A stretch of DNA of 64,000 nucleotides from Panulirus ornatus. Lineage: Eukaryota > Arthropoda > Malacostraca > Decapoda > Palinuridae. A program made the translations under genes and the position numbers. Shown here in pieces: positions 1 through 11,137 of the stretch. Position 1 is the first letter of the stretch. Each line of letters starts with the position of its first letter. The notes below the pieces were generated by a model. It was not told the origin of the DNA, searched no databases, and worked only from the letters and a program-made list of their open reading frames with translations. The stretch covers positions 18,178,393 to 18,242,392 of the forward strand of contig NC_092228.1 in assembly GCF_036320965.1 (NCBI RefSeq), read 5' to 3'.

Positions 1-578
1 GTGCAAGGAAACAGACGAAAGAAATGGCCCAACCCATCCCCAGACACATGTATATACATACACGTCCACACCCGCAAATATACATACCTATACATCTCAA
101 TGGACACATATATGTACACACACAGACATAAACATATATACACATGTACATAACTCATACTGTCTGCCTTTTATTTATTCCCATCGCCACCTCGCCACAC
201 ATGGAAAAACATCCCCCTCCCCCCTCATATGTGCGAAGTAGCGCTAGGAAAAGACAACAAAGGCCCCATTCGTTCACACTCAAGTCTCTAGCTGTCATGT
301 AATAATGCCAGAAACCACAGCTCCCTTTCCACATCCAGGCCCCACACAACTTTCCATGGTTTACCCCAGATGCTTCACATGCCCCGATTCAATCCATTGA
401 CAGCACGTCAACCCCGGTATACCACATCGATCCAATTCACTCTATTCCTTGCCCGCCTTTCACCCTCCTGCATGTTCAGGCCCCGATCACTCAAAATCTT
501 TTTCACTCCATCTTTCCACCTCCAATTTGGTCTCCCACTTCTCCTCGGTTCCCTCCACCTCGGACACATATATCCTCT
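1..578 (-). mobile_element. RTE LINE, 3'UTR and end of reverse transcriptase
   Basis: Reads on the minus strand as the end of the RTE reverse transcriptase (from about IYVSE to the stop) followed by a long 3'UTR that runs off the window edge. The ORF ends with the early TGA typical of young copies, yet the UTR is the long form, so the copy looks transitional. It stops abruptly near 578, where a plus-strand RTE 3'UTR begins. Confidence 0.8.
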
Positions 579-856
579 TGAGTGTGAACAAATGTGGCCT
601 TTTTTTGTCTTTTCCTGGCACTACCTCATGTGTGTGTGTGAACTATTTCATGTGTGGCAGGATAGTGACGGGAATGGATGAAGGCAGCAAGTATGAATAT
701 GTAAATGTGTATATATATGTATTTGCCTGTATATGTTGAAATGTATAGGTATGTATATGTGCATGGGTGGGCACTTATGTATATAAATGTGTATGTGGGT
801 GGGTTGGGCCATTCTTTCGTCTGTTTCCTTGCACTACCTCGCTGACACAAGAGATG
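579..856 (+). mobile_element. RTE LINE 3'UTR fragment
   Basis: Carries the long-type 3'UTR in order: GTGTGAAC, a first CTACCTC tail-like unit, a TATG-rich stretch, GGGTTGGGCCATTC and the terminal CTACCTCGC tail. No coding part remains. It is joined directly to a second plus-strand 3'UTR. Confidence 0.75.
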
Positions 857-1180
857 GTGAGCTGTGGTTTTGGTGCATTATACATGACAGCTAGAGACTG
901 AGTGTGAACGAATGTGGCCTTTGTTGTCTTTTCCTTGCGCTATCTCACGCACATGCAGGAGGAGGGGGTTGTTATTTCATGTGTGGCGGGGTGGCGACGG
1001 GAAAGAATAGGGGCAGACAGTATGAATTATGTACATGTGTATATATTTGTCTGTGTGTGTATACATATGTATACGTTGAGATGTATAGGTATGTATATGT
1101 GCATGTGTGGATGTGTATGTATATACATGTGTATGTGGGGGGGTTGGGCATTCGTGGGAGACAGCGACAAAGTACAATAA
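857..1180 (+). mobile_element. RTE LINE 3'UTR fragment ending in tail
   Basis: Second, tandem long-type RTE 3'UTR. It ends with GGGAGACAGCGACAAAGTA at about 1160-1178, then an A/T-rich spacer, then the same tail inverted. It contains the internal tail-like unit near 940-960 as well as a shortened terminal tail. Confidence 0.75.
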
Positions 1181-1207
1181 AAATAAATATTTTTTTCTAT
1201 TATCATT

Positions 1208-1264
1208 TTACTTTGATGCTGTCTCCCGCGTTAGCGAGGTAGCGCAAGGAAACAGACAAAAGAA
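1208..1264 (-). repeat. RTE terminal tail, inverted copy
   Basis: Only the last 57 or so bases of an RTE element, in inverted orientation to the tail ending at 1178. It is followed by a short TA run (about 1272-1294) and then another minus-strand RTE. The two facing tails form a hairpin-capable inverted repeat. Confidence 0.7.
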
Positions 1265-1307
1265 TGTATATACATATATATATATATATATATATTTTAT
1301 TATATTT

Positions 1308-2226
1308 TTATTTTGCTTTGTCGCTGTCTCCCGCGTTTGCGAGGTAACGCAAGGAAACAGACGAAAGAAATGGCCCAACCCACCCTCAGACACAATGTAT
1401 ATACATACACGTCCACACACGCAAATATACATACCTATACATCTCAATGTACACAAATATATACACACACAGACACATACATATATACCCATGCACACAA
1501 TTCACACTGTCTGCCTTTATTCATTCCCATCGCCACCTCACCACACATGGAATACCATCCCCCTCCCCCCTCATGTGTGCGAGGTAGCACTCGGAAAAGA
1601 CAACAAAGGCCCCATTCGTTCACACTCAGTCTCTAGCTGTCATGCAATAATGCCAGAAACCACAGCTCCCTTTCCACATCCAGGCCCCACATAACTTTTC
1701 ATGGTTTACCCCAGACGCTTCACATGCCCTGATTCAATCCACTGACAGCACGTCAACCCCGGTACACCACATCGATCCAATTCACTCTATTCCTTGCCCT
1801 CCTTTCACCCTCCTGCATGTTCAGGCCCCGATCACACAAAATCTTTTTCACTCCATCTTTCCACCTCCAATTTGGTCTCCCACTTCTCCTCGTTCCCTTC
1901 ACCTCCGACACATATATCCTCTTGGTCAATCTTTCCTCACTCATTCTCTCCATGTGCCCAAACCATTTCAAAACACCCTCTTCTGCTCTCTCAACCACGC
2001 TCTTTTTATTTCCACACATCTCTCTTACCCTTACATTACTTACTCGATCAAACCACCTCACACCACACATTGTCCTCAAACATCTCATTTCCAGCACATC
2101 CACCCTCCTGCGCACAACTCTATCCATAGCCCACGCCTCGCAACCATACAACATTGTTGGAACCACTATTCCTTCAAACATACCCATTTTTGCTTTCCGA
2201 GATAATGTTCTCGACTTCCACACATA
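1308..2226 (-). mobile_element. RTE LINE, 5'-truncated, reverse transcriptase C-terminus
   Basis: Minus-strand copy with tail and long 3'UTR (1308-1750) and an open C-terminal reverse transcriptase frame (1753 to about 2226), from VWKSRTLS to VVYRG. The frame includes the RSGRPNWRWKDG basic motif. It is 5'-truncated at 2226. It has the long UTR but the early TGA stop, so it belongs between the old and young groups. Confidence 0.85.
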
Positions 2227-3012
2227 ACATGTACACATGAACATACATATATATACACAGGCATATAGATATATACATATGTACATACATATTCATACTT
2301 GCTTGCTTTCATCCATTCCCATCGCTAACCTGCCCACAGGAAACAGCATCACTACCCCCAGCTTCAGTAAGGTAGAGCCAGGAAATCAGACAAAAAAAGG
2401 CCACATCAGCTTACATCCATTCTCAAGATGTCACTTTCAATACTTTATTATCCTTGATCACCACTACCCACATCAGTGAGGTAGTGCCAAGAAACTGACG
2501 AAGAAAGACCCATCCACTCATATATGCCCATACATATCAACACATATACATACATATACACGTGTACATTTTCATACTCACTTGCCTTCATCCATTCCCG
2601 GCACCACCCTGCCCAACCGGAAACAGCATTGCCACCCCCTGCATCAGAGGCAGTGCCAGAAAAACTGATAAAAAAGCCACATTTGTTCACACTCAGTATC
2701 TAGCTGTCATGTGTAATGCACCAAAAACACAATTCCCAATCCACATCCAGGCCCCACAGTCATTTTCATGGTTTACCCCAGATGCTTCGCATGCCCTGCT
2801 TCAATCCATTAACAGCATGTCGACCCTGGTATACCACAATGTTCCAATTCACGCTATTCCTTGCATACCTCTCACCCTCATGCATGTTCTGGCCCCAATC
2901 ACTCAAAATCTTTTTCACTGCATCCTCCCACCTCCAATTTGGTCTTCCACTTCTTGTTCCCTCCACCTGTGACACATGTATCCTCTTTGTCAACCTTTCC
3001 TCAATCCTTGGC
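2227..3012 (-). mobile_element. Old RTE LINE copies, 3'UTR and RT end
   Basis: Two stacked diverged minus-strand segments: an older 3'UTR (2227 to about 2445), then another 3'UTR plus the last part of the reverse transcriptase (about 2450-3012). The ORF end lacks the early stop and runs on to a GLKQGM-like end, the ancestral C-terminus. Confidence 0.7.
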
Positions 3013-3020
3013 AATGTTGA

Positions 3021-3129
3021 ATAGACAAGGAGGCCAAGTGAGGATATTCCCTCTAAGGCTCAGTTCTCTGTTCTTAACGCTACCTCGCTAATGCAGGAAA
3101 TGGCAAATACGTATGAATATATATATACT
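3021..3129 (+). mobile_element. SINE-like element, 3' part
   Basis: Matches the 3' half of the SINE at 36241-36455: a GATATTCCCTCTAAGGCTCA body, then an ACGCTACCTCGCTAATGC tail and a TATGAATATATA end. The tail is shared with the RTE terminus, which suggests trans-mobilisation by the RTE machinery. The 5' head is missing. Confidence 0.6.
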
Positions 3130-3139
3130 TACTTTCTCC

Positions 3140-3530
3140 CCATGGAGTATCTCCTATCTTTATAAGGCTCCTGCAACACTCTGGAAGCTGGCTAGGTTTA
3201 CTGGTCAGGACAACAGGCCATAGTGTGTAGTGATGTTATATGTGTCTCCAAGTGCAGTAAGTGTTGTAGTGATGGGTGATGTCAGAGTGTAGGTGGGAGG
3301 GCGTGACTCATCTTTGTCTGGGGAGTGAGATCTCTCATTGGTGTATGTCTGGTGGAATAGTGTTTAACACAGTGTTGTGAAGTCAGTTGTTTAGTGCTTA
3401 TTGGATTATTTCTGTGTAATGCAATGTCAGTGTTATATGCTTGCAGTGGGGGGATCTGTAAGTAGTGGTTACTGATGTGTGAGGCAGAGCTAATCTTTTT
3501 GTTTCTATTTGAGGGTTGGTGGTTTGTTAT
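3140..3530 (-). mobile_element. Jockey-like LINE, 3' end fossil
   Basis: Similar over most of its length to 7190-7660. On the minus strand it reads as the C-terminal end of a Jockey-type LINE ORF with many breaks, ending near PVNLASFQSVAGAL. No catalytic domain is present in this copy. Confidence 0.5.
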
Positions 3531-3549
3531 GAAGTGGTATGGGTGGTAA

Positions 3550-4495
3550 AGGTTTAGTGATGGGTGATTTGAGAGTGGTTAATGTGAATGCTGAGGGTTA
3601 ACTGAGACTGGGGGCTTGGGGTAACCAGTGCTGTGAATAAAAATGGGGTACGTTTTGTGGAATATTGTGCTGAAAAAGGACTGGTGGCTGAGAATACTAG
3701 GTTTGAAATGAGGAAAACACATAACTATACATTAGTGAGAAGGGTGATGGAAATCAGACATTGTTTGGTTTTATATTAAATGATAGGCATGTACAGGAGA
3801 GGCTCTTGGAAGATAATGAGCTGAGGGGGGATGCTGGTGGGATGTCTGATAATTACTTGATGAAGGTTTGCTGAGGCTTTTGGAAAAGGGGAAATTACAT
3901 GGGTATGAATTTGGATGTGAAAGTCAGCAAGCTTGCAAAAGAGGTTTGTAAGGAGATATCAAGAGACAGACAGACAATAAAAAGGCAAAAGGCAAGAGTA
4001 AATGAAGTTTAGGGAGTGTGTGAGGAATGGGCTATGTTTAGGGAAGCACTGCTTACATGTGTAAAAGAAGTGTGTGAAGTGCAGGAGCTGGAAGATGGAC
4101 AGGTTAGAAAGGGTAGTGAGTGGTGTGATGACAAAGTTGCAGGAGGGAAAAAAAAAAAGTGTAAAGGCGATATTTCCAGAGAAGGTGTGCAAGTTATTGG
4201 GACATATACAAGAGAAAGCAACAGAATATCAAGAGAAAGGTGAAGCAGGTGAAAAAGAGGGCAAATGAGAGTTGGGAAAATATCAGCAAACTTCATGGAT
4301 AAAACAATGTTTTGGGAGGAGGTTAACAGTGTGAAAAAAAATGAGAGAAAATGGGAACATTAGTTAAGGGAGTCATTTGGGGAAAAGATAACAAGCAGAC
4401 ATGAGCTGAAGGAGAGGTAAATAAGTATTTTGAAGTATCACTGAATACATTTGATAAGGTGGCAGATGTAGGAAGTTTTGGGTTAGTGAGGTACA
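3550..4495 (+). mobile_element. Old RTE LINE, endonuclease end to RT start
   Basis: Plus-strand fossil running from the middle of the endonuclease (VMGDL) through CAEKGL and GGMSDN to the lysine-rich linker and the RT N-terminus. SDN replaces the conserved SDH catalytic His. It has numerous frameshifts and stops, so it is very old. Confidence 0.65.
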
Positions 4496-4519
4496 TGAAG
4501 CGAGTCCATCATGGCAAGT

Positions 4520-5879
4520 CGCCTGCTGCCTCCATATATCACATCATTCCAATTCACTATCAAATGCACACCTTATACCTTCTTGCATGTTCAGGACCCA
4601 AGAACTTAAAATCTTATTCACTTTTCCTTCTATTTCACACTTGTCCTTGTCCCCTCCACTTCTGACACATATGTCCTCTTTTCACACATTCTTTCAAAAC
4701 AAAGTCTTCTTATTTCAACACCTTTTTTTTCTCTTTTCATTTCTTACTCGATCAACTCTTCCCACACAAGAACATATTGCTTTCAGACATTTCATTTCCA
4801 AAACATTCACCCTCTTATGTACATTCTCATCAAAAGTCAATGCTTTGCATCCAGACAACACCATTGAGACTACTATAACTTCTATGTTACCTATTTTGAC
4901 CTTCCATGATAGTGACCTCTCTTTCCACACATTCCTCAATGCTCCAAGGACCTTTGCTTCCATCCATAACCTATGACTCATTTCAGGTCCCATTTGCTGC
5001 CATATCAACTCCCAGGCATCTAGAAATCTTCATTTCCAGCCATCAAACTCACACCCCAACAAACCAGTCTCCCTCAACTGTCTAACCTAATAACCTTGCT
5101 TTTATTCACAAATAGTCAACATTTACCTTTCAAACAGTCTCCTAAACTCATATGCCAGCTTTTACACTTTCCAATTCTAATCTGCCACCAGCGCTGTGTC
5201 ATCAACAAACAACAACTGCCACCCTTTCCCCAGCTGACTGAATATCCGTCCCTCTCTCAAAGACCTTTACATTCATCTCTCTTACAACCCCATCCATAAA
5301 AAGATTAAATAGCTATGGTGACTTTACACACTTCTGCTCCAGACCCACCTTCACCTGAAACCACCCTCCTCTCTACCAATTCACGTATACACCTTACTCT
5401 TTTGACAAAAACTCCTCAATGCTTATGGCTTTTCTCCCACATCATATATGTAACACCTTGCACAAAGCATCTTCATCAACCCAATCATCATATGCTTTCT
5501 CCAGATTAACAAATGCCACATACAAATCCTTCTCATATACATTCTTCAAAGCACACACCCCATCTTCAAATCCTCTACTTCTCCAGAAACCATAATTGTC
5601 CTCCCAAATCTGTTGTTCTGTGCATGCTACCACCTTTCAATCACCACTCTCGCATATAACTTCCTGATACACTTAGCAAACTTATACCTCTGTAATCTGA
5701 ACATTCATCTTTGTCTCCCTTGCTTTTATAGAGTAGCAGAGTACAAGTAGTTGAATCACTAATCTATGATTCACACATACACTGAAAATACTAGCTAGCC
5801 ATTCAATAACAAAGTCACCAACTTTCTAAAGAAATTCAACTGTAATACCAATCATTCCAGCTGCCTTGCCACATTTCAT
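4520..5879 (-). mobile_element. Old RTE LINE, RT domain fossil
   Basis: Minus-strand diverged RT region, from the C-terminal domain (about 4527) to the MKAGKAAGLDG region (about 5879). Fragments such as VAFVNLEKAYD (palm motif A) and a decayed motif C survive. A deletion interrupts it near 4678. It abuts the minisatellite repeat at 5880. Confidence 0.7.
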
Positions 5880-6415
5880 ATACCCACCTGGGTATTAGGG
5901 GGGTTAGTGAAGACTGCACTGTGAGCCAGCACTTTAGTTGCTGTCAAGTTGCACTCTTCTAACCCAGGTAGCTGTCTTTTCTTTCAGCCTAACCCACAAG
6001 TGGTCGACTGACATTCTGTCCACAGACATATAATCTCTCCTTGTCACACATAACACTTGACAACACTCAACTCATGCAGCTCATTCTTTTTAACTGTAGA
6101 TTACCCTGCGGTGAGCACTATGAACAAACCCTGCCTTCTGGCAAAATGGTATGAGCATTAGAGAGTAACAGTAGGTAGGAGCATTAGGTAGAAACATTAG
6201 TTAAAAGTAGTAGGTAGCAACATTCGGGAAAACATTCGGTAGGAACATTAGGTGGGAGCCTCTGCAGCACTGCACTGGACTTGCCCTCTGCCAATGCCTG
6301 TTAAGGAAAAGGCACTAAAGGCTAATTAGTGGCACTGAAGTTCACTAGTTATGGAGACTCTATTGCCATGGCTACCCCTGAGGGAGTTCCATAAGGGAAC
6401 AGGCATCAGCGATGT
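5880..6415 (+). repeat. Unclassified dispersed repeat with internal minisatellite, copy A
   Basis: Shares order and sequence with the inverted segment 56741-57127: a block with CACTTGACAAC, then irregular tandem units around GTAGGAGCATTAG (about 6155-6260), then a block with AGTTATGGAGACTCTATTG and GAGGGAGTTCC. Copy A has about 110 extra bases on its left. No coding potential or terminal inverted repeats were recognised. Two copies in one window indicate a dispersed family, probably non-autonomous. Confidence 0.6.
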
Positions 6416-6604
6416 AAATATATAGATAATTGTAATTAATATCATAAATATCATTATTCATTACGTCATGATACCTTTTCCAGGGGCTCCTGCAGCTCCA
6501 AGGTTGTGCTAAACACATTAGCAAGGACAAATGGACTCCTATGAAGCATGAAATTCTTTGACAAAACTGTTCTCTGATTTCTCACTAACAAAGATATAGC
6601 CAAA
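6416..6604. other. No recognisable feature
   Basis: A/T-rich single-copy-looking sequence between the minisatellite repeat and an RTE end. No coding frame or repeat was recognised. Confidence 0.4.
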
Positions 6605-6765
6605 CATGCAAGAGGAAGAGTGAACTGGAGGGATGTGGTATACAGGAGCTTGTGCTGTTAAGGGGCTGAACCAGGGCCTGTGGAGCTGTCAAGGGAAACT
6701 TTGGAAAGGTCTGAGGGGCCTGGCAGTGGATTGGGGGTCTGGTGTTGGTGCGTTACATATCACAG
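6605..6765 (+). mobile_element. Old RTE LINE, ORF end and 3'UTR remnant
   Basis: Matches the RTE ORF end (GTGAACTGGAGGGATGTGG, then a decayed GLNQG) and the start of the long 3'UTR up to the CATTACACATGACAGCTA equivalent. Short and diverged. Confidence 0.55.
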
Positions 6766-7165
6766 CTAAAGAGTTACTTAAATGAACCTACAAAAGAAAA
6801 GTGTTAGGGAAAAAAGAAGAAATTCTTCAATAGTAATAAACGTGAATGAGGGAAAACAGTTTCAGTGACAAAACAGAATGCAAAAGATGCTAAAATGCTT
6901 AACCCTTCAGTGGGCAATAACTTTTGACCGTATCATTCAAAACAATGAGAAGATTCAAGAAAATGTAAGTCTGTGAGATAGGGCCTTCTGAGTATCAAAA
7001 TCACTCCCTGAACTAAAGAAACATTCCATTACAGAGACACAATTAGAAAAACTTGTGAGGAATCAATGAGAGACAAATACCCTCCAATCATCATCAACCC
7101 CCACTCTAATTTCATGGGGTGGATCAGGTATATAAACCCTATGAAATCTGTCATAAATATCCTCT
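6766..7165. other. No recognisable feature
   Basis: No gene or clear repeat. TTAACCCTTCAGTG at 6899-6912 resembles the TTAA plus CCCTT end of a piggyBac-like element, but no partner end was found nearby. Confidence 0.35.
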
Positions 7166-8050
7166 TACTTGCTTTCTGCCAGCCCTAGGAGTCCCATCTT
7201 CTGAGGTTGATGATGCACCCAGGAAGCTGGCGATGTCAACCAGTTGAGACAACAGTTCATAAATTGTTGTGATGTTTGTGCATCTTCGCACAGAGAGTGA
7301 AGGGCAAATTGACTAGTTATGCTAGTTGCATTACAGGTATGAAGGGTCTTAGGAAATGTTGAAAAGGTGTTCATGGTCTTGCAGTGATGGGCGAAATCTA
7401 GACAGTAAAGGGTTGAGAGTGACTTGTCCCTGTCTGGGGAGTGTTTCTAATAAATTAAGTAATGGATGCAGTTTAAGACCGAGTTAAAAGGTCATATGTT
7501 CAGTGCTTGTTGGATTATGTCAGTGTGTTTGTATTTTGTCAATGTTATATTTGTTGGAGGTGTGGAGATCTGTGAGTAGAGGTAACTGAAGTGTGAGGCA
7601 GGGTCAAGCATTTTACTTCTACTTGGGGGTTGGCAGTGGGTTGTAGAGTGGTTTGGATAATAGGGATCTAGTGCTGCTGTATAATACAGAGGGCCTTGCA
7701 TGTTAAGGTAAGGCTGTATGGGAGGATCATTGTTTCATCATGGTGTGAGCATGTGAGGTTGCCAGGCAGACAATGATTGTTTTGAAGGAACTATTTTGTG
7801 TGGTTCAAAGCTTTGTTACATTTGCTTTTGATAGGTTGGAAGACCAGGGAGATGAGGTATAGTTTAAAGTGGAGCAAATGAAGTCTGTATATGATGTTGG
7901 ACCCTTTTTTTAAATATCTAAATCAAACCTGGTACTAGTTATTATTCTCAGGGCATCTAGTCTGCGTGTTGCTTTTGTGTTAGCGTTAATGACATGGGAA
8001 GCGTGTCATATGTTATGTCGATGTATAAGTCGTATGTGATACCTAAACTT
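7166..8050 (-). mobile_element. Jockey-like LINE fossil, C-terminal half
   Basis: On the minus strand, broken frames read like the second half of a Jockey-type reverse transcriptase ORF: a thumb-like ITSTRFDL segment, a connecting domain and an ending near LLSQLVDIASFLG. Most of it repeats 3140-3530. The 5' continuation is at 8571-9045, with another LINE fragment lodged between. Confidence 0.55.
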
Positions 8051-8570
8051 CATCTATCTATCAACATCTCTTGACACCTGTTCCCTCTGGGAACTCCCAT
8101 CAATGGGGTGGCCAGAGCAAAAGTCTCCACTTATCCCTGTCCTTGCATGCCTCCCTCACAAACACCAATCCATGCATTCTTCTACTATTTCTCCCCCTCC
8201 AGTACTCTTCCTCTCCATTTCCCCATATCACAGGTGGTCTTCCTCTTACTCCAACCCCTTTAATGGTACTATCATACACTCCTCCGGTAAACTCCCCAAC
8301 ATGCATTCTTCCCACTTGCCCAAACCACCTCAAAGTATTATGTTTCACCCAATCTACCACTCCAGAATTCATTTCCTTTTCATTCTTTGCCACATCACAA
8401 CTTTCATGCACCCCCTTCATTTCTTTTTCTTTCTATCTAGTCAAACTACATGCTCCTCTTAAACAGCTCTTTCATAGCCTTGATTCTTGACCTCTGTGAC
8501 TCATTCCATGTCCATATTTCTGCTGCACAGGTCAGGGTCAGGAGGAATAAGCTGTTGCTTACTGCCTAGA
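8051..8570 (-). mobile_element. Second LINE family, RT C-terminal domain, lodged in the Jockey-like copy
   Basis: The minus strand reads as the C-terminal domain of a different LINE: EIWTWNESQRSRIKAM, then TLRWFGQVGRM and VRGRPPVIW, a layout analogous to but distinct from the RTE C-terminus. Several frameshifts. It separates two parts of one Jockey-like element, so it inserted later or marks a rearrangement. Confidence 0.55.
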
Positions 8571-9045
8571 ATGGTTGTTGTTTTGCCAAGTGGGAGAAAT
8601 TGTCTATTCAAAGTAACAAGACATGAGCAGGACAAGTCTGTCTGGGGGGAAAAAAAATAAAAGACTGACAACTTCCATGAAGATGTAGATACTGTTCTGG
8701 GTGAACCAATGTTCTAATTGTGTAATGTACAGCTGCATGCCTGATGTTGCAACTATGGTGCCAGGTTGTTGTGATGTGATTGTGAGGTCGTAAGCAAAGA
8801 AGAATCTTCATGTTGAGGTTTGCCTGAGGTAATGAGAGGTTATGTAGGAAAAGACTAAGGAGAGGTGGAGAAAGAATAGCTCCTTATGGAACTCCACAGG
8901 AAGGTCAAAGTGTTTTGGAGGTGAAACCACTGAGTGAGTGAGTCTGGCATGATAGCTCATTGTGAAACTGGCTAACCATTTTTTGTCATTGCTGAGGAGG
9001 ATGGTGTCAAGTATTTTTGTATAATGACACGTTGGAGAACACATC
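8571..9045 (-). mobile_element. Jockey-like LINE fossil, palm region
   Basis: The minus strand carries decayed palm motifs: a region equivalent to PQG..LSP, then FAYDLTIT where active elements have YADDLTI, so the first catalytic Asp is lost. It joins functionally to 7166-8050. Confidence 0.55.
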
Positions 9046-9420
9046 CTCCCACTGTCTTGTATAAATTCTACCCTAAGTACCCAAACTTTGAGAAAAAATT
9101 ATGCACAACAGAACCAAACAATACATCTCACACTCTCCCACGTAGCAAACACTTTGCCATCATACATCCCACTGAGTTCACACATGTCCTGGATGGATTT
9201 TATCAACCATGACCCCTGCCTGCACAGTACTAGTGGCAACAGACATCACATATATCCCTAAGCAGTTAAAAATAAACATCTTCAACTAACATGTTAAAAC
9301 ATCACCTATGTTTTTATAAGATTTATCTTACTTTTCTACAATGCAAAATAATTTGACTTATCAAGTAAGACCAATATGAACTCTGTGAACAAAATACTGA
9401 CACTGCATTTGATCCCAAAT
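9046..9420. other. No confident feature
   Basis: Possibly the upstream part of the Jockey-like fossil, but no motif was recognised. Confidence 0.3.
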
Positions 9421-10110
9421 CAGTCCCCTGACATACTCATCATATATATTCCTAGATCTAACCGATTCTTTCAATAAACCTATCCATCTCTTCTGTGGTT
9501 TACCTTTCCTCCTTGTACCTTTAATCAAATGCTGCTACTGTAAACCTGTTGACTAACCTAACACCTGTCACACATCCTAGTTTTATTCCATCTATCTGTA
9601 TATCTGCATGACTAAACTAACATCCCATCTAAAATGTCTCTCATCCAAGCACCTTCATAATGAATTCTTAACAACACATATGCTTATCTTAATTATTATT
9701 TACTCTATCTCCTAATTCTATTTACTCTATGAAAGTTACCCATCTCTACAGCTATCTAACTATTTACCTACCTTAACCCACATAAATTTGGGTTTCACAT
9801 CCATATACAAGTTATGACAATCAATATTTAATGCATGCTTCTCGAACATTCTATACTGAAATCTTTTCAAAGCACAATAGGTCTCAGTGAAGGTCCAATT
9901 TCTCTCTCATAAATTCAGCTTTGCCAATGCCTATAATAGCAAACTTAACTCCAAAATACCTAAACATATCCATATTTACCAGTTCTCTTCTTTTTGAAAA
10001 ACATAGTACACTCTTAAATCTCATATGAGTCATACTTTTATTCACATTCACTTTCACAATCCTCTTTCCACATACATCAGAGTATCCCACTATTCTACCC
10101 AACCCTTCCT
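9421..10110 (-). mobile_element. Divergent LINE fossil, RT thumb and C-terminus
   Basis: The minus strand shows VKVNVNKSMTHMRF followed by MFRYFGVKF (10102-9950), matching the VNVNKSK...FRYLGV order of RTE reverse transcriptases, and farther down GTRRKGKPQKRW (about 9530-9485). It is clearly not the dominant RTE family. Many stops. Confidence 0.45.
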
Positions 10111-10825
10111 ACATAAAACAACTGTGGTACCTTACATTCTCATTCATTTAACCTTACCACTATGTTGGTATCACCTACACCTTAATTGCACCTTACATAA
10201 TGCTTCAACCATAAAAGAAATGATACAACCACAGTAACATCACATGATTCTGATACATTCACAACTTTACTTTTAATCAATCACTCATAACATCACCCAC
10301 ACTCACATGCAAACTACACACATTAAAAACTCTTATAATAATAAATGTTTTCAGCAAATATCTTACTAAGTCAAAACTTGCCTGCTAAAGAAAATTAGTG
10401 CATAATGATGAAATATACAGCAAAACAGCCAGACAGCACTTGAAAGGTATAAAAAATTGAAGAGAAGAAATAAGATATGGAAAAAAGATATTATTCTTTT
10501 AGCAAAAACTTGTGAATAAGGCAAATGATAATCATAAACTGTTCCAAAAATATCCCTAAAAGTAAACTGTTTAAAAACACATAATTAGGGAGAGGGATTC
10601 AAAAGGATCAGCTGTTGTATGCACAGTGGAGGATGCTATAACTCTAACTCTTATGAGATGATAAGGAAAAAAGACCATAAAAAGTATTAAAACTGTTAAA
10701 TATAAAAGCAAGTATTTGAAAAGTCCTGATAAACAAAAGTCAAAGAAACCAGATGATATCTTTCCATGTATACTCAAGCAATATGTAGTAATACTGGATG
10801 CACCACATGATGTGACATTTAAAAG

Positions 10826-10826
<1 letters not shown>
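10111..10826. other. No recognisable feature
   Basis: A/T-rich sequence without a coding frame of note or a repeat that I could match inside the window. Confidence 0.4.

Positions 10827-10828
<2 letters not shown>

Positions 10829-10919
<91 letters not shown>
10829..10919 (+). repeat. (GA)n microsatellite
   Basis: About 45 uninterrupted GA units, leading straight into a G-rich purine tract. The long frames across it encode only RE or SL dipeptides and are artefacts. Confidence 0.97.
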
Positions 10920-10921
<2 letters not shown>

Positions 10922-11137
10922 GGGGAGAGGGACGGGGAGGGGGATGGGGGAGGGGGAGGAGGGTGGATGGGGGAGGGGGAGGAGGGGGGATGGGGGAGGG
11001 GGAGGAGGGGGGATGGGGGTGGGGGAGGGGAGAGGGGAGGAGGGGGAGGGGGAGAGGGAGGGGAGGGGGAGAGGGAGGGGAGGGGGAGAGGGAGGGGAGG
11101 GGGAGAGGGAGGGAGGGGGAGAGGGAGAGAGAGGGGA
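10920..11137 (+). repeat. G-rich polypurine minisatellite
   Basis: About 218 bases, nearly all G and A on the plus strand, with two nested tandem patterns: GATGGGGGAGGGGGAGGAGG-type units (about 10940-11020) and GGGAGGGGGAGAGGGAGG-type units (about 11045-11130). Dense runs of four or more G make G-quadruplex or triplex folding plausible. Open frames here are composition artefacts. Confidence 0.9.

Noticed and set aside
6895..6915. TTAACCC end of a second piggyBac-like element
   Set aside because: No matching inverted end with TTAA found within a few kilobases.
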